This document shows, in pieces, positions 1 to 6,220 of a stretch of DNA of 9,140 bases. Source of the DNA: Acidobacteriota bacterium (GTDB taxonomy: Bacteria; Acidobacteriota; Terriglobia; UBA7540); assembly GCA_021827245.1 (NCBI GenBank), contig JAKAWN010000281.1, positions 1-9,140 of the forward strand. Direction: 5' to 3'. The translations under genes were made by a program, and so were the position numbers. The notes beneath the pieces were generated by a model that ran no database searches, was not told the DNA's origin, and saw nothing but the letters and a program-made list of their open reading frames with translations. Numbering within the stretch: the stretch's first letter is position 1; each line of letters begins with the position of its first letter.

Positions 1-443
1 GGCAGCACGGCCCGATACTGCCGCGTCGAGACTCCACGCAGCAGAATTTCCAGCATGCGGCTGCCCAATTCCTCCCCCCTCCGCATCGCTTCGTAAGCGG
101 GAATCGGAACCTCGCCCTCTTTCCCCGGGCCCTTCTTTCGCAATCGCGGCCGCTGGACCCGCAGCTTCCTCTCTTTCAAACAGACCGTGCCCGTCTCTCG
201 CCCATGCCAGCCGATGCTTCCACCCTTCTTTCCGGGATGCGGAGGGCCCGCGATCCGCTCTGCCGACAGCCGCAGCACGGCCTCGATCTGCGCCCGCCCC
301 AACACGTCGATCAGCTCATCGATCGCCATCCGCGACTGCTCGATCAACTCCACCATCGGCAACAGAACCTGTCCGTTCCTGGCCAGGTATCTTCCCAACT
401 CTTCGCTGCTCTCCTTACTCACAATGTGATATCGTTTCTCCAC
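1..443 (-). CDS. IS256-family (mutator-type) transposase, N-terminal part, cut by window edge
   Basis: Read on the minus strand from a GTG at 443-441, the frame is open to the window edge and gives 147 residues. The start is chosen because AGAGGAG (450-456) lies about 6 nt upstream. The visible protein matches the N-terminal region of IS256/mutator transposases: a helical block with MVELIEQSRMAIDEL (residues about 33-47), then HPGKKGG and a W-H-G motif, CLKERKLRVQRPRLRKKG, and MLEILLRGVSTRQY just before the edge. Members of this family are DDE transposases of roughly 400 residues that cut and rejoin the element's ends. The catalytic DDE residues lie beyond the edge, so activity cannot be judged. 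No frameshift or stop is seen in the visible part. Family assignment is by recognition of conserved motifs, not by alignment. Confidence 0.85.
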   Translation of the reverse strand, partial: MEKRYHIVSKESSEELGRYLARNGQVLLPMVELIEQSRMAIDELIDVLGRAQIEAVLRLSAERIAGPPHPGKKGGSIGWHGRETGTVCLKERKLRVQRPRLRKKGPGKEGEVPIPAYEAMRRGEELGSRMLEILLRGVSTRQYRAVL

Positions 444-509
444 GACGGTTCTCCTCTTTTTGAGATTTTTCCAACCCGATTCTATCCGAACCGGGTCAGA
501 GAACCGTCG
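443..509 (-). repeat. Nested inverted repeats over the IS256 transposase start
   Basis: An 11-bp perfect inverted repeat has arms CGACGGTTCTC (443-453) and GAGAACCGTCG (499-509). Inside it a second pair, ACCCGATTC (474-482) and GAACCGGGT (488-496), matches at 8 of 9 positions. In a minus-strand transcript entering from outside the element, the outer stem would overlap the AGAGGAG ribosome binding site and touch the GTG start. This resembles the hairpins that block transposase translation from readthrough transcripts in IS10 and IS50; the same role here is inference. The IS256 terminal inverted repeat should lie near here but cannot be fixed because the other end of the element is outside the window. 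Confidence 0.6.
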
Positions 510-599
510 CTCAACCTCCAACGAAAACCGGGACACCTTCAAAGATAGACGCCCTGAACAGATCAATCCAGTTTTTCAAGAAGCAGAAACGCCAAAGAG

Positions 600-619
600 T
601 GCCGTTCCCTGGAACGGCA
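600..619. repeat. 20-bp palindrome, 9-bp perfect arms
   Basis: TGCCGTTCC (600-608) and GGAACGGCA (611-619) are perfect inverted repeats separated by CT. There is no following T-run, so it is not a typical intrinsic terminator. The very short spacer suits a palindromic protein-binding site or a remnant of an element end. It lies in the gene-free gap between the two insertion sequences (about 510-651), where no gene is seen. Confidence 0.5.
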
Positions 620-641
620 ACGCACAATTAGCCGACTACCC

Positions 642-651
642 GGAATGGGGG
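642..651. repeat. Left flanking direct repeat of the ISAs1 element (imperfect)
   Basis: GGAATGGGGG abuts the left inverted repeat and matches 8 of 10 bases of GGAATCGGGT (2691-2700), which abuts the right one. ISAs1-family elements duplicate about 8-10 bp of target. The two mismatches mean either an old insertion or similarity arising because both flanks derive from related repeat ends. Confidence 0.5.
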
Positions 652-669
652 CAGGGCTGCGTCAAAGTC
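652..669 (+). repeat. Left terminal inverted repeat of the ISAs1 element
   Basis: CAGGGCTGCGTCAAAGTC reads inward. It matches the inward-reading right end CACGGTTCCGTCAAAGTC at 15 of 18 positions, including a perfect 10-bp inner core. Confidence 0.7.
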
Positions 670-689
670 CCAGAAGTTTAACATTTCAA

Positions 690-708
690 AGTGCTGGTAT
701 TTAGCACT
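690..708 (+). repeat. Small hairpin in the ISAs1 leader
   Basis: AGTGCT (690-695) and AGCACT (703-708) form a 6-bp stem around a 7-nt AT-rich loop, between the left end of the element and the transposase ATG at 743. It could act as a leader hairpin limiting expression from outside transcription, or be chance. No convincing promoter was recognised in this leader. Confidence 0.35.
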
Positions 709-1350
709 GGCATTTTCCCTTGAAACTTGGTAAATTCCGTGCATGGACCGGAGGCAGAACCCTGCTGCCGCGGGGCCGATTCGGGTGCGTCTGGTGCGCG
801 CGGAAGAACGCGCGCGCTGGCGCGAGTTGATGGACGCCCACCACTATCTAGGATTCCGGCCCATGGTGGGCGAATCGCTGTGGTACGTGGCCACCAGGGG
901 GGAGCAGTGGGTCGCGCTGCTGGCCTGGGCGGCGGCGGCTCTGAAGTGCGGCGTGCGTGATGGCTGGATCGGCTGGACGCCCGCCGTGAAATTCCGTCGC
1001 CTGCATCTGGTCGCCAACAACGTGCGTTTTCTGATTCTCCCTGCCGGGCATCGTCCGAACCTCGCCTCGCAAGTTTTGGCTCGCAATCTCCAGCGTCTGA
1101 GCGCGGACTGGGAACGTTACTACGGCCATCCCATCCTGCTGGTGGAAACCTTCGTGGACGCGGCGCGTTTTCGCGGCACCTGTTATGGCGCCGCCGGTTG
1201 GCAGGGGCTGGGGGTGACGCGAGGCTTCGGCAAGCACGGCCCCGGTTATGTGGCGCACGGCCGACCGAAGTTGGTATGGGTTCGCCCGCTCCGTCCCCGA
1301 GCGCGCGAGAGTTTGACAGCGGCTTTCTCGCCCGCCGCCCACTTCACCCG

Positions 1351-1369
1351 AAAGGAGACTTTTCCTATG
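1351..1369 (+). promoter_or_regulatory. Strong internal ribosome binding site and ATG for a stand-alone ISAs1 transposase
   Basis: AAAGGAG (1351-1357) lies 9 nt before ATG 1367-1369, which is in frame with the upstream DUF4338 coding sequence (codon 209). Translation from here to 2496, with the frameshift repaired, gives about 376 residues, close to the usual length of ISAs1-family transposases. The site therefore looks like the original transposase start, with the DUF4338 part a separate gene joined upstream without an intervening stop. No comparably good site precedes ATG 743. Confidence 0.6.
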
Positions 1370-2031
1370 CTCGACGTGAACCGCCTGCCCTTGGAAGGCG
1401 AAGGCGGATTGATCGAAATGTTGCGCACCGTCGTGGACCCGCGCAAGCCGCGCGGGGTGCGCCATCCGGTGGTCACCGTGGTGGCCATTGCGGTGTGCGC
1501 GGCGCTGGGCGGAGCGCGCGGCTTCAACGCCGTGGCCGAGTGGGCCAAAGACTTGAGCCGCGACACGCTCCGACGCCTGGGCTCGAAGCGGTGGACGCCG
1601 CCGTCGGAACCCACCATCCGGCGCGTCCTGCAAAAGCTCGACGCCGAGCCTCTGGATGCGGCCATCGGGCAGTGGCTGCTCCGTCAGCCCGGCGTGAAGG
1701 GCCAAGCCCTGAGCGTCGATGGCAAGACCTTGCGCGGCGCTCATGACGCCGGCCAGTCCCCGCCCCATCTGCTCAGCGCCATCTTGCACCAGGAAGGCGT
1801 CGTCGTGGCACAACGGGCGGTGGGCGAGAAAACTAACGAAATCCCCGGGGTGCCGCACCTGCTCGCGCCGCTGCCGCTGGAAGGCGCCGTGGTCACACTC
1901 GATGCCCTGCACACTCAACACGACACCGCTCGCTATATCGTGGAGAAGAAAAAGGCCGACTACCTGTTCGTCGCCAAGGACAATCAGCCGACCCTCAAGC
2001 AAGACATCGCCGACCTGCACTTGGAAGCGTT

Positions 2032-2039
2032 CCCCCCCC
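2032..2039 (+). other. Run of eight C at the transposase frame break
   Basis: Family logic places a break here: upstream codons read HLEAFP, and downstream the expected ETLDKGHGRLEVRRIW is in the -1 frame. The run could be an indel hotspot, a sequencing miscall, or a slippery site. A C CCC CCC heptamer is present in the zero frame. Confidence 0.6.
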
Positions 2040-2496
2040 TCAGCACGAAACCCTCGATAAGGGCCACGGTCGCTTGGAGGTTCGGCGCATTTGGACCAGC
2101 AGCGAACTGAACGGCTACCTGGATTTTCCCTATGTGGCCCAAGTCTTCGTTATCCGACGCGAGACGCTGAATTTGGTGACGGGCGAATTTCGCGCGGAAA
2201 TGGTTTACGGCCTCACCAGCTTAAGCCGTGGAAAAGCCGGACCGGCACGCTTGCTCGCGCTCAACCGCACTCACTGGGGAATTGAGAATGGACTACATTG
2301 GATTCGCGATTGGGCCTTCGATGAAGACCGCTGCCGCATCCGCCGTGGCCAGGGAGCCCACGTCATGGCCTCGCTGCGCAATCTGGCGATCAGTCTGTTG
2401 CGTCTGGGCGGAGCTTCTCAGATCGCCCCCGCGCTGCGCGCCTGCGCTCGCAACCGGCTCCGCCCCTTGCGCCTGATCGGTCTCCAGATGGCCTGA

Positions 2497-2672
2497 TCTT
2501 GGGCCCTCCGCCCTCGAACCGAACGCGCACCTCCGCTCGCCGTAGGACTTCTCTCACCGCCGCTGCCGCCGCTCCTCACTTCCCGCTGCTCGCACGCCTC
2601 ACAACCGCTGCCCAGGACGCTTCCGGCACCCTTCGCCCCCCTTTTTCATCTCTCCCGCACATCACCCAACCT
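2497..2672 (+). other. Noncoding C/T-rich right tail of the ISAs1 element
   Basis: Between the transposase stop and the right inverted repeat lies a stretch strongly biased to C and T on the + strand, with many CCG, CTC and CCC runs. No plausible gene, hairpin terminator or promoter was recognised. The marked pyrimidine skew differs from the coding part of the element. Confidence 0.5.
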
Positions 2673-2690
2673 GACTTTGACGGAACCGTG
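2673..2690 (-). repeat. Right terminal inverted repeat of the ISAs1 element
   Basis: GACTTTGACGGAACCGTG is the inverse of the left end with 3 mismatches in 18. The inner 10 bases are the exact complement of the left core. Confidence 0.7.
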
Positions 2691-2700
2691 GGAATCGGGT
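2691..2700. repeat. Right flanking direct repeat of the ISAs1 element (imperfect)
   Basis: GGAATCGGGT matches the left flank GGAATGGGGG at 8 of 10. It overlaps the outer edge of the structured repeat that begins at about 2697. Its first seven bases, GGAATCG, recur at 2809-2815 on the far side of that repeat. Confidence 0.45.
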
Positions 2701-2808
2701 GGCGACTCAGTTCGTTTCGTATTTTGTGGCAAGGCCATCTTGGCCGTGTGTTTTGAGCGCAGCACGGGCGAGGACGCCCGTGCCACGAATCAAATTGGGT
2801 CACTACCC
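2697..2808 (-). repeat. Structured dispersed repeat, copy A (MITE/REP-like)
   Basis: This 112-bp unit matches the reverse complement of 4231-4341 at about 100 of 112 positions. Its ends are imperfect inverted repeats (GGGTGGCGACTC and GGGTCACTACCC, 9 of 12 pairing). Inside are a 9-bp perfect stem GCACGGGCG/CGCCCGTGC with an AGGA loop (2762-2783), a GGCCA/TGGCC stem with a TCT loop (2733-2745), and an enclosing GTGGCA/TGCCAC pair (2726-2731, 2781-2786). The whole could fold as a branched cruciform. GGAATCG lies directly on both sides (2691-2697, 2809-2815), as a target duplication would. It is noncoding; the HGRPRPCC-type peptides it encodes are artefacts. No T-run follows the stems. Confidence 0.75.
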
Positions 2809-2851
2809 GGAATCGACATCCTTTGCTGGGGAGCGGACGCTTGCCCTGGAC

Positions 2852-2881
2852 TTGTCTTTAATGGTCAGAGTACGCTTAAAT
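2852..2881 (+). promoter_or_regulatory. Possible promoter of the antiporter gene
   Basis: TTGTCT (2852-2857) and TTAAAT (2876-2881), 18 bp apart, resemble -35 and -10 boxes and precede the antiporter start by about 27 nt. Each box has mismatches to consensus, so this is a weak candidate. Confidence 0.25.
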
Positions 2882-2907
2882 ACGAATATCGACGAGACAT
2901 TCCGTTT

Positions 2908-4170
2908 ATGAGCATGCCCACGATTTTCGCCCTCCTGGGAGGCCTGCTGGTGGTGGCCTTCGCGGCGAACCGACTCTTCTATCACACCCGCATTCCTGAC
3001 GTCATTATTCTCATGGCGCTTGGTGTCGTCCTGGGCCCGGTTTTGCACGTGGTCGCCCCCTCCGAATTCCGCCCGATTAGCGGTTTTTTCGGCAACCTGG
3101 CACTGGTCCTCATTCTGTTCGAAGGGGGATTGGAACTCGACATACGGGATGCCGTCACGCATTTCCCGGCCGGGCTGCTTCTTTCCATCCTGACCTATAC
3201 CCTTACACTGGCGGCAGTGGCACTGGTCGTGCGTTTCAGTTTGCACGCATCCTTCGAGGATGCGATCCTGGCGGGCGCCGTGCTGGGTTGCACCAGCAGC
3301 TCGGTGGTTCTGCCCATCCTGCAACAGCTTGAGGCCAGCAAGGCCGCCCGCACCGTCATGATGCTGGACGCGTCCTTGAACGATGTCCTTGCCGTCGTCA
3401 CCGTTGGCGCGCTGCTCAAGCTTCATTTGGCCAGCAGCGGGGTGGCGCTTCATGTCGCGGGCGTTTTCGTGACGGAGCTTGGGCTCTCTGTGATTTTTGC
3501 AATCGTCGTTGCGCTTGTCTGGGGCCTGCTACTTTCCCGAGTGGCAGAAGGGGGGTTCCGGCAGGTGCTGACATTTGCCGTCGTGCTTCTCTTGTATGCG
3601 GGGGCGGAGCGCGCCTACGCCAATGGCCTGGTAGCCGTACTGGCCTTTGGACTCTGTCTGGCCAATATCCGCAGGCTTAAGCCATATCGAGCCGCCCTGC
3701 CGATGAGATCTGTCGCTGAGCCGGAAGCTTATTCTGAGACTCTTCACTTTCATTCAGAGCTTGCCTTCCTCATTCGATCATTCTTTTTCGTCCTCATGGG
3801 CGTGGTCGTAAAGCTTCAGGGCCTTGAGAAATACAAGTGGGCAGTTGTGGGCATCCTGGCTGCCATTTTTGTCGCCCGATGGCTGGCCGTGCTGGCCAGC
3901 CGATGGACCTGGCGAGTGGCTCTTCCGGCCGAACGCGAATTGCCGGTTTGGCTCCTGCCTCGAGGGCTCATTACGGTCGTGCTGGCCCTCCAGATTATCG
4001 AAAGCCGCGGCCAGTACCTTTCTTATCTGATCCAGATCTCCTTTGTCGTGATTCTGGTTACCAACCTGCTTGCCGTTGTTGCTAGCGTTCGTGCCGAGAG
4101 GATTGCGGCAGCGGGTGACGCCGCAGGGGGTAGTATTCCGCAGCCTCTTGAGAGCGAGAAGTCTCAGTGA
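2908..4170 (+). CDS. CPA-type cation/proton antiporter (Na+/H+ exchanger family), 420 aa
   Basis: This inner-membrane transporter exchanges Na+ or K+ for H+. Almost the whole length is hydrophobic, with roughly 11-13 membrane segments as in the Na+/H+ exchanger fold. Visible family motifs are RIPDVIILMALGVVLGP (residues 29-44), LILFEGGLELD (68-78) in the unwound-helix region, GCTSSSVVLPIL (127-138), LDASLNDVLAVV (153-164), HSELAFLIRSFFFVLMG (282-298) and PRGL (351-354). The ion-site pair is Asn158-Asp159, an ND arrangement typical of electroneutral CPA1 exchangers rather than the DD of electrogenic CPA2 members; substrate is not determinable. There is no C-terminal RCK/TrkA domain, only a short polar tail. 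ATG 2908 is chosen because the hydrophobic protein begins there. The frame stays open upstream to 2677, but that part translates the structured repeat and an insertion-sequence end. ATG 2914 is an alternative, as no clear ribosome binding site discriminates. Confidence 0.85.
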   Translation: MSMPTIFALLGGLLVVAFAANRLFYHTRIPDVIILMALGVVLGPVLHVVAPSEFRPISGFFGNLALVLILFEGGLELDIRDAVTHFPAGLLLSILTYTLTLAAVALVVRFSLHASFEDAILAGAVLGCTSSSVVLPILQQLEASKAARTVMMLDASLNDVLAVVTVGALLKLHLASSGVALHVAGVFVTELGLSVIFAIVVALVWGLLLSRVAEGGFRQVLTFAVVLLLYAGAERAYANGLVAVLAFGLCLANIRRLKPYRAALPMRSVAEPEAYSETLHFHSELAFLIRSFFFVLMGVVVKLQGLEKYKWAVVGILAAIFVARWLAVLASRWTWRVALPAERELPVWLLPRGLITVVLALQIIESRGQYLSYLIQISFVVILVTNLLAVVASVRAERIAAAGDAAGGSIPQPLESEKSQ

Positions 4171-4230
4171 CGGCCACAAAGTGCGCAGACCCCCAGCCGG
4201 CCTCTGCTTTCCATCCCTCAGCTCCGGTCT

Positions 4231-4341
4231 TGGTAGTAATTCAATTTGATTGTGGCACGGGCGTCCTCGCCCGTGCTGCGGTCAAAACACACGGCCAAGA
4301 TGGTCGTGCCACAGAATAGGAAATGAACTGAGTCACCACCC
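4231..4341 (+). repeat. Structured dispersed repeat, copy B, inverted relative to copy A
   Basis: It matches the reverse complement of 2697-2808 with about 12 differences, including one single-base gap. The 9-bp perfect hairpin GCACGGGCG-TCCT-CGCCCGTGC is at 4255-4276. Changes elsewhere are scattered, while both arms of this stem are unchanged. CCGGTCTT (4224-4231) and CCGGCCTT (4341-4348) flank it, matching at 7 of 8 bases. It begins 60 nt after the antiporter stop and could serve as a 3'-end structure for that transcript, though no T-run follows the stem. Nothing else was recognised at 4171-4230. Confidence 0.75.
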
Positions 4342-4355
4342 CGGCCTTGCCTTTC

Positions 4356-4384
4356 TTGACAACAGCGCCGCTTTCCCCAAGAAT
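4356..4384 (+). promoter_or_regulatory. Probable sigma-70-type promoter for proS
   Basis: A perfect TTGACA (4356-4361) is followed after 17 bp by AAGAAT (4379-4384), which matches 4 of 6 bases of TATAAT. Transcription would begin near 4391, leaving a leader of about 70 nt. This lies between repeat copy B and proS, where a promoter is expected. Confidence 0.45.
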
Positions 4385-4461
4385 GACCCTTTATTGTTTG
4401 CTATGGACGCGAGTTCAGGGAGCCTTGGGTTCTCAAGACTGAAAACGAGAAAGGTGTAAGC

Positions 4462-6183
4462 ATGCGTTGGAGCCAGGTTTTTATCCCGACGCTCCGGGAA
4501 GTCCCGGCGGAGGCCGAAGCGCCCAGCCATCAGCTTTTGCTGCGCTCGGGTTACGTTCGGCAGGTTGCGGCGGGGGTGTACGCCTACTTATTCTTGGCGC
4601 AGAGATCATTTCTCAAGATTACGCAGATTATTCGCGAGGAAATGAATCGAATCGGGGCGCAGGAATTTTATCTGCCGGCGCTGAATCCGGCTGAACTTTG
4701 GAGGGAATCCGGCCGATATGATTTATTTGGCGACACGATGTTCAAGTTCCGGGACCGCAACCAGCACGATATGTGCCTGGGGGTAACCCATGAAGAGGAG
4801 ATGACGAACATCGCGCGGGGGGAAATACGGTCCTACAAACAGCTCCCGCAGATCTGGTATCAAATTCAGGAAAAGTTCCGGGATGAGCCGAGGCCCAAAT
4901 CGGGCCTGCTTCGGCTGCGGCAGTTCACGATGAAGGATTCCTACTCATTCGACCTTGACGATGCGGGACTGAATGGCAGCTATCAGAAGCATTACGACGC
5001 CTACCGGCGCATCTTCGACCGCTGCGGGCTGAAGTACGTGATTGCGGAAGCCTATTCCGGAGCGATGGGTGGAACCGTCTCGCACGAGTTCATGGTGCCC
5101 ACCAATTCTGGTGAAGACTACGTGGCCATTTGCGAATGCGGCTACGCGGCCAACCTGGAGAAGGCGACGTCAGCAGTTGCGCCGGTTGAGGATTTGCCGG
5201 GTGATGCCGCTCCTGAGCCCTTTCCGACTCCCGGACAGAAAACCATCGATGACCTGGTGAAGTTCACGGGCGGGCCTGCCTCGCGGATGATCAAGACGCT
5301 GGTTTACATTGTTGAGAGCAAGCCGGTCATTATTCTTCTGCGCGGCGACCACGCTTTGAGTGAGACGAAGCTCGCCTCCGTGCTGCAATCCACCGTGTTC
5401 CGCCCGGCCACGGCCACGGAAGCTTTCACCGTGCACCACGCCCAGCTCGGCTCACTTGGTCCGGTTGGAATCAAGGGCGTACGGCTGCTGGCCGACCGGG
5501 CGCTCGAAGGGCGCAGGAACCTTATTACCGGAGCCAACCAGGATGACACCCATCTTCGCAATGTCACTCCGGGACGCGACTTTTCTGCGGAATATGCTGA
5601 CCTTCGAGTGGTCCAGTCGGGTGATTTATGTCCCCGGTGTGGGAAGACGCTTCGAGTTTCTGTGGCTGTCGAGCTGGGCCACGTCTTCAAGCTGGGACGC
5701 CGGTACTCTGAGGCCATGCACGCTACGGTGCTAGATCCCGACGGCAAGGAAGTGCCTCTGACGATGGGTTCTTATGGCATCGGCGTGGAACGCATCCTGA
5801 CGGCGGCCGTCGAGCAGAATCACGACGCCGACGGCATGTTCCTGCCGCTGGCCATTGCTCCCTTCGAGGTCATTCTGACAGCCGCCAATATGGATGACTC
5901 GGGCGTCAGGACTAGTGCTGAAAGTCTCTATGAACAATTAGAGGAGCTGGGCATAGAAGTGCTGTTTGATGATCGCGAGGAACGTCCGGGAGTCAAGTTC
6001 AAGGATGCGGACCTGATTGGAGTGCCTTACCGCGTTACTCTCGGCAAGAAAAAGTTTGCGCAAGGCCTGGGGGAAATTTACGACCGCTCGACAAAGCAGG
6101 TCCACGATGTTAACCTTGACAGGTTGGCCGTGGCGATGCGAGATCGCTTAAAAAGTCAGGTTCAAGCACGCACGCGACGGTAA
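4462..6183 (+). CDS. proS: Prolyl-tRNA synthetase, bacterial type with editing domain, 573 aa
   Basis: This cytoplasmic class II aminoacyl-tRNA synthetase joins proline to tRNA-Pro using ATP. Length equals that of the E. coli enzyme (572). Motif 1 region lies at about residues 58-85 (EMNRIGAQEFYLPALNPAEL). VTHEEEMT (108-115) belongs to the active site. Motif 2 is at 139-163 (KFRDEPRPKSGLLRLRQF). Motif 3 is at 435-446 (MGSYGIGVERIL). Between motifs 2 and 3 sits the insertion domain (about 225-400) that, in this family, hydrolyses mischarged Ala-tRNA-Pro. It includes MIKTLVY and a CPRC pair at 390-393. The anticodon-binding domain follows (about 465-565). ATG 4462 is preceded by AAAGGTG (4450-4456). 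The nearby TTGACA promoter would drive it, and the next two coding regions follow within 40 nt each. No defects are seen. Confidence 0.97.
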   Translation: MRWSQVFIPTLREVPAEAEAPSHQLLLRSGYVRQVAAGVYAYLFLAQRSFLKITQIIREEMNRIGAQEFYLPALNPAELWRESGRYDLFGDTMFKFRDRNQHDMCLGVTHEEEMTNIARGEIRSYKQLPQIWYQIQEKFRDEPRPKSGLLRLRQFTMKDSYSFDLDDAGLNGSYQKHYDAYRRIFDRCGLKYVIAEAYSGAMGGTVSHEFMVPTNSGEDYVAICECGYAANLEKATSAVAPVEDLPGDAAPEPFPTPGQKTIDDLVKFTGGPASRMIKTLVYIVESKPVIILLRGDHALSETKLASVLQSTVFRPATATEAFTVHHAQLGSLGPVGIKGVRLLADRALEGRRNLITGANQDDTHLRNVTPGRDFSAEYADLRVVQSGDLCPRCGKTLRVSVAVELGHVFKLGRRYSEAMHATVLDPDGKEVPLTMGSYGIGVERILTAAVEQNHDADGMFLPLAIAPFEVILTAANMDDSGVRTSAESLYEQLEELGIEVLFDDREERPGVKFKDADLIGVPYRVTLGKKKFAQGLGEIYDRSTKQVHDVNLDRLAVAMRDRLKSQVQARTRR

Positions 6184-6220
6184 CGGAGACGATGTCACTC
6201 AGCGGCTCGGGGGAGGGTGA

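Larger units (their letters stand above)
743..2496 (+). pseudogene. ISAs1-family transposase fused to N-terminal DUF4338/DruA-like domain, frameshifted
   Basis: The first frame runs from ATG 743 to a stop at 2108-2110 (455 residues); the C-terminal part continues in the -1 frame to a TGA at 2494-2496. Rejoined, it would be about 584 residues. Residues about 12-150 match DUF4338, the domain of DruA of Druantia: GESLWYV, WIGWTP, an NNVRFLIL segment, NLASQVL, YGHPILLVETFV and GTCYGAAGW. From about residue 209 it is a canonical ISAs1 transposase: VVDPRKPRGVRHP in the N-terminal associated domain, then the DDE catalytic domain with D326 (SVDGKTLRG) and D387 (VTLDALHTQ). The third acid is the Glu of THWGIENGLHW (codon 2284-2286), reachable only in the shifted frame. 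The break is at the C8 run 2032-2039, where nine C would restore one frame. The 455-residue product lacks the catalytic Glu, so this copy is probably inactive unless ribosomes slip -1 there. Confidence 0.85.
652..2690 (+). mobile_element. ISAs1-family insertion sequence with DUF4338 (DruA-like) N-terminal domain
   Basis: The element spans 2039 bp between inverted ends. It contains one transposase reading frame (743-2496, frameshifted), a short left leader with a hairpin, and a 176-bp C-rich noncoding right tail. Ends were set by an 18-bp imperfect inverted repeat (15 of 18 matching, beginning CAGGG/CACGG, with an identical CGTCAAAGTC core) and by a near-match flanking direct repeat. The left end beginning CAGGG agrees with what I recall of ISAs1-family ends. 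The transposase coding content supports the family independently. Because the transposase is frameshifted, this copy is probably not autonomous. Confidence 0.75.

Noticed and set aside
187..548. Overlapping + strand frames in the first 550 bases
   Set aside because: They are antisense to the IS256 transposase, whose conserved motifs on the minus strand are convincing.
848..2020. 390-codon open frame on the minus strand
   Set aside because: It lies opposite the transposase gene in GC-rich DNA and shows no recognisable motifs. The + strand frame carries clear family motifs.
743..2496. A complete Druantia defence system
   Set aside because: Only the DruA-like domain is present. No DruB-E or helicase-like partner gene lies in the window and the domain is inside an insertion sequence.
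2677..2907. N-terminal extension of the antiporter frame by 77 codons
   Set aside because: It translates the insertion-sequence right end and the structured repeat. The hydrophobic exchanger homology begins only at about 2908.
4255..4276. Strong 9-bp hairpin as an intrinsic terminator for the antiporter gene
   Set aside because: No T-run follows, and the same hairpin occurs upstream of the gene in copy A, so it is part of the dispersed repeat. A role in 3'-end protection remains possible.
4250..4459. 69-codon frame before proS
   Set aside because: It begins inside the structured repeat and gives the WHGRPRPCC-type peptide typical of such repeats. No protein features are seen.
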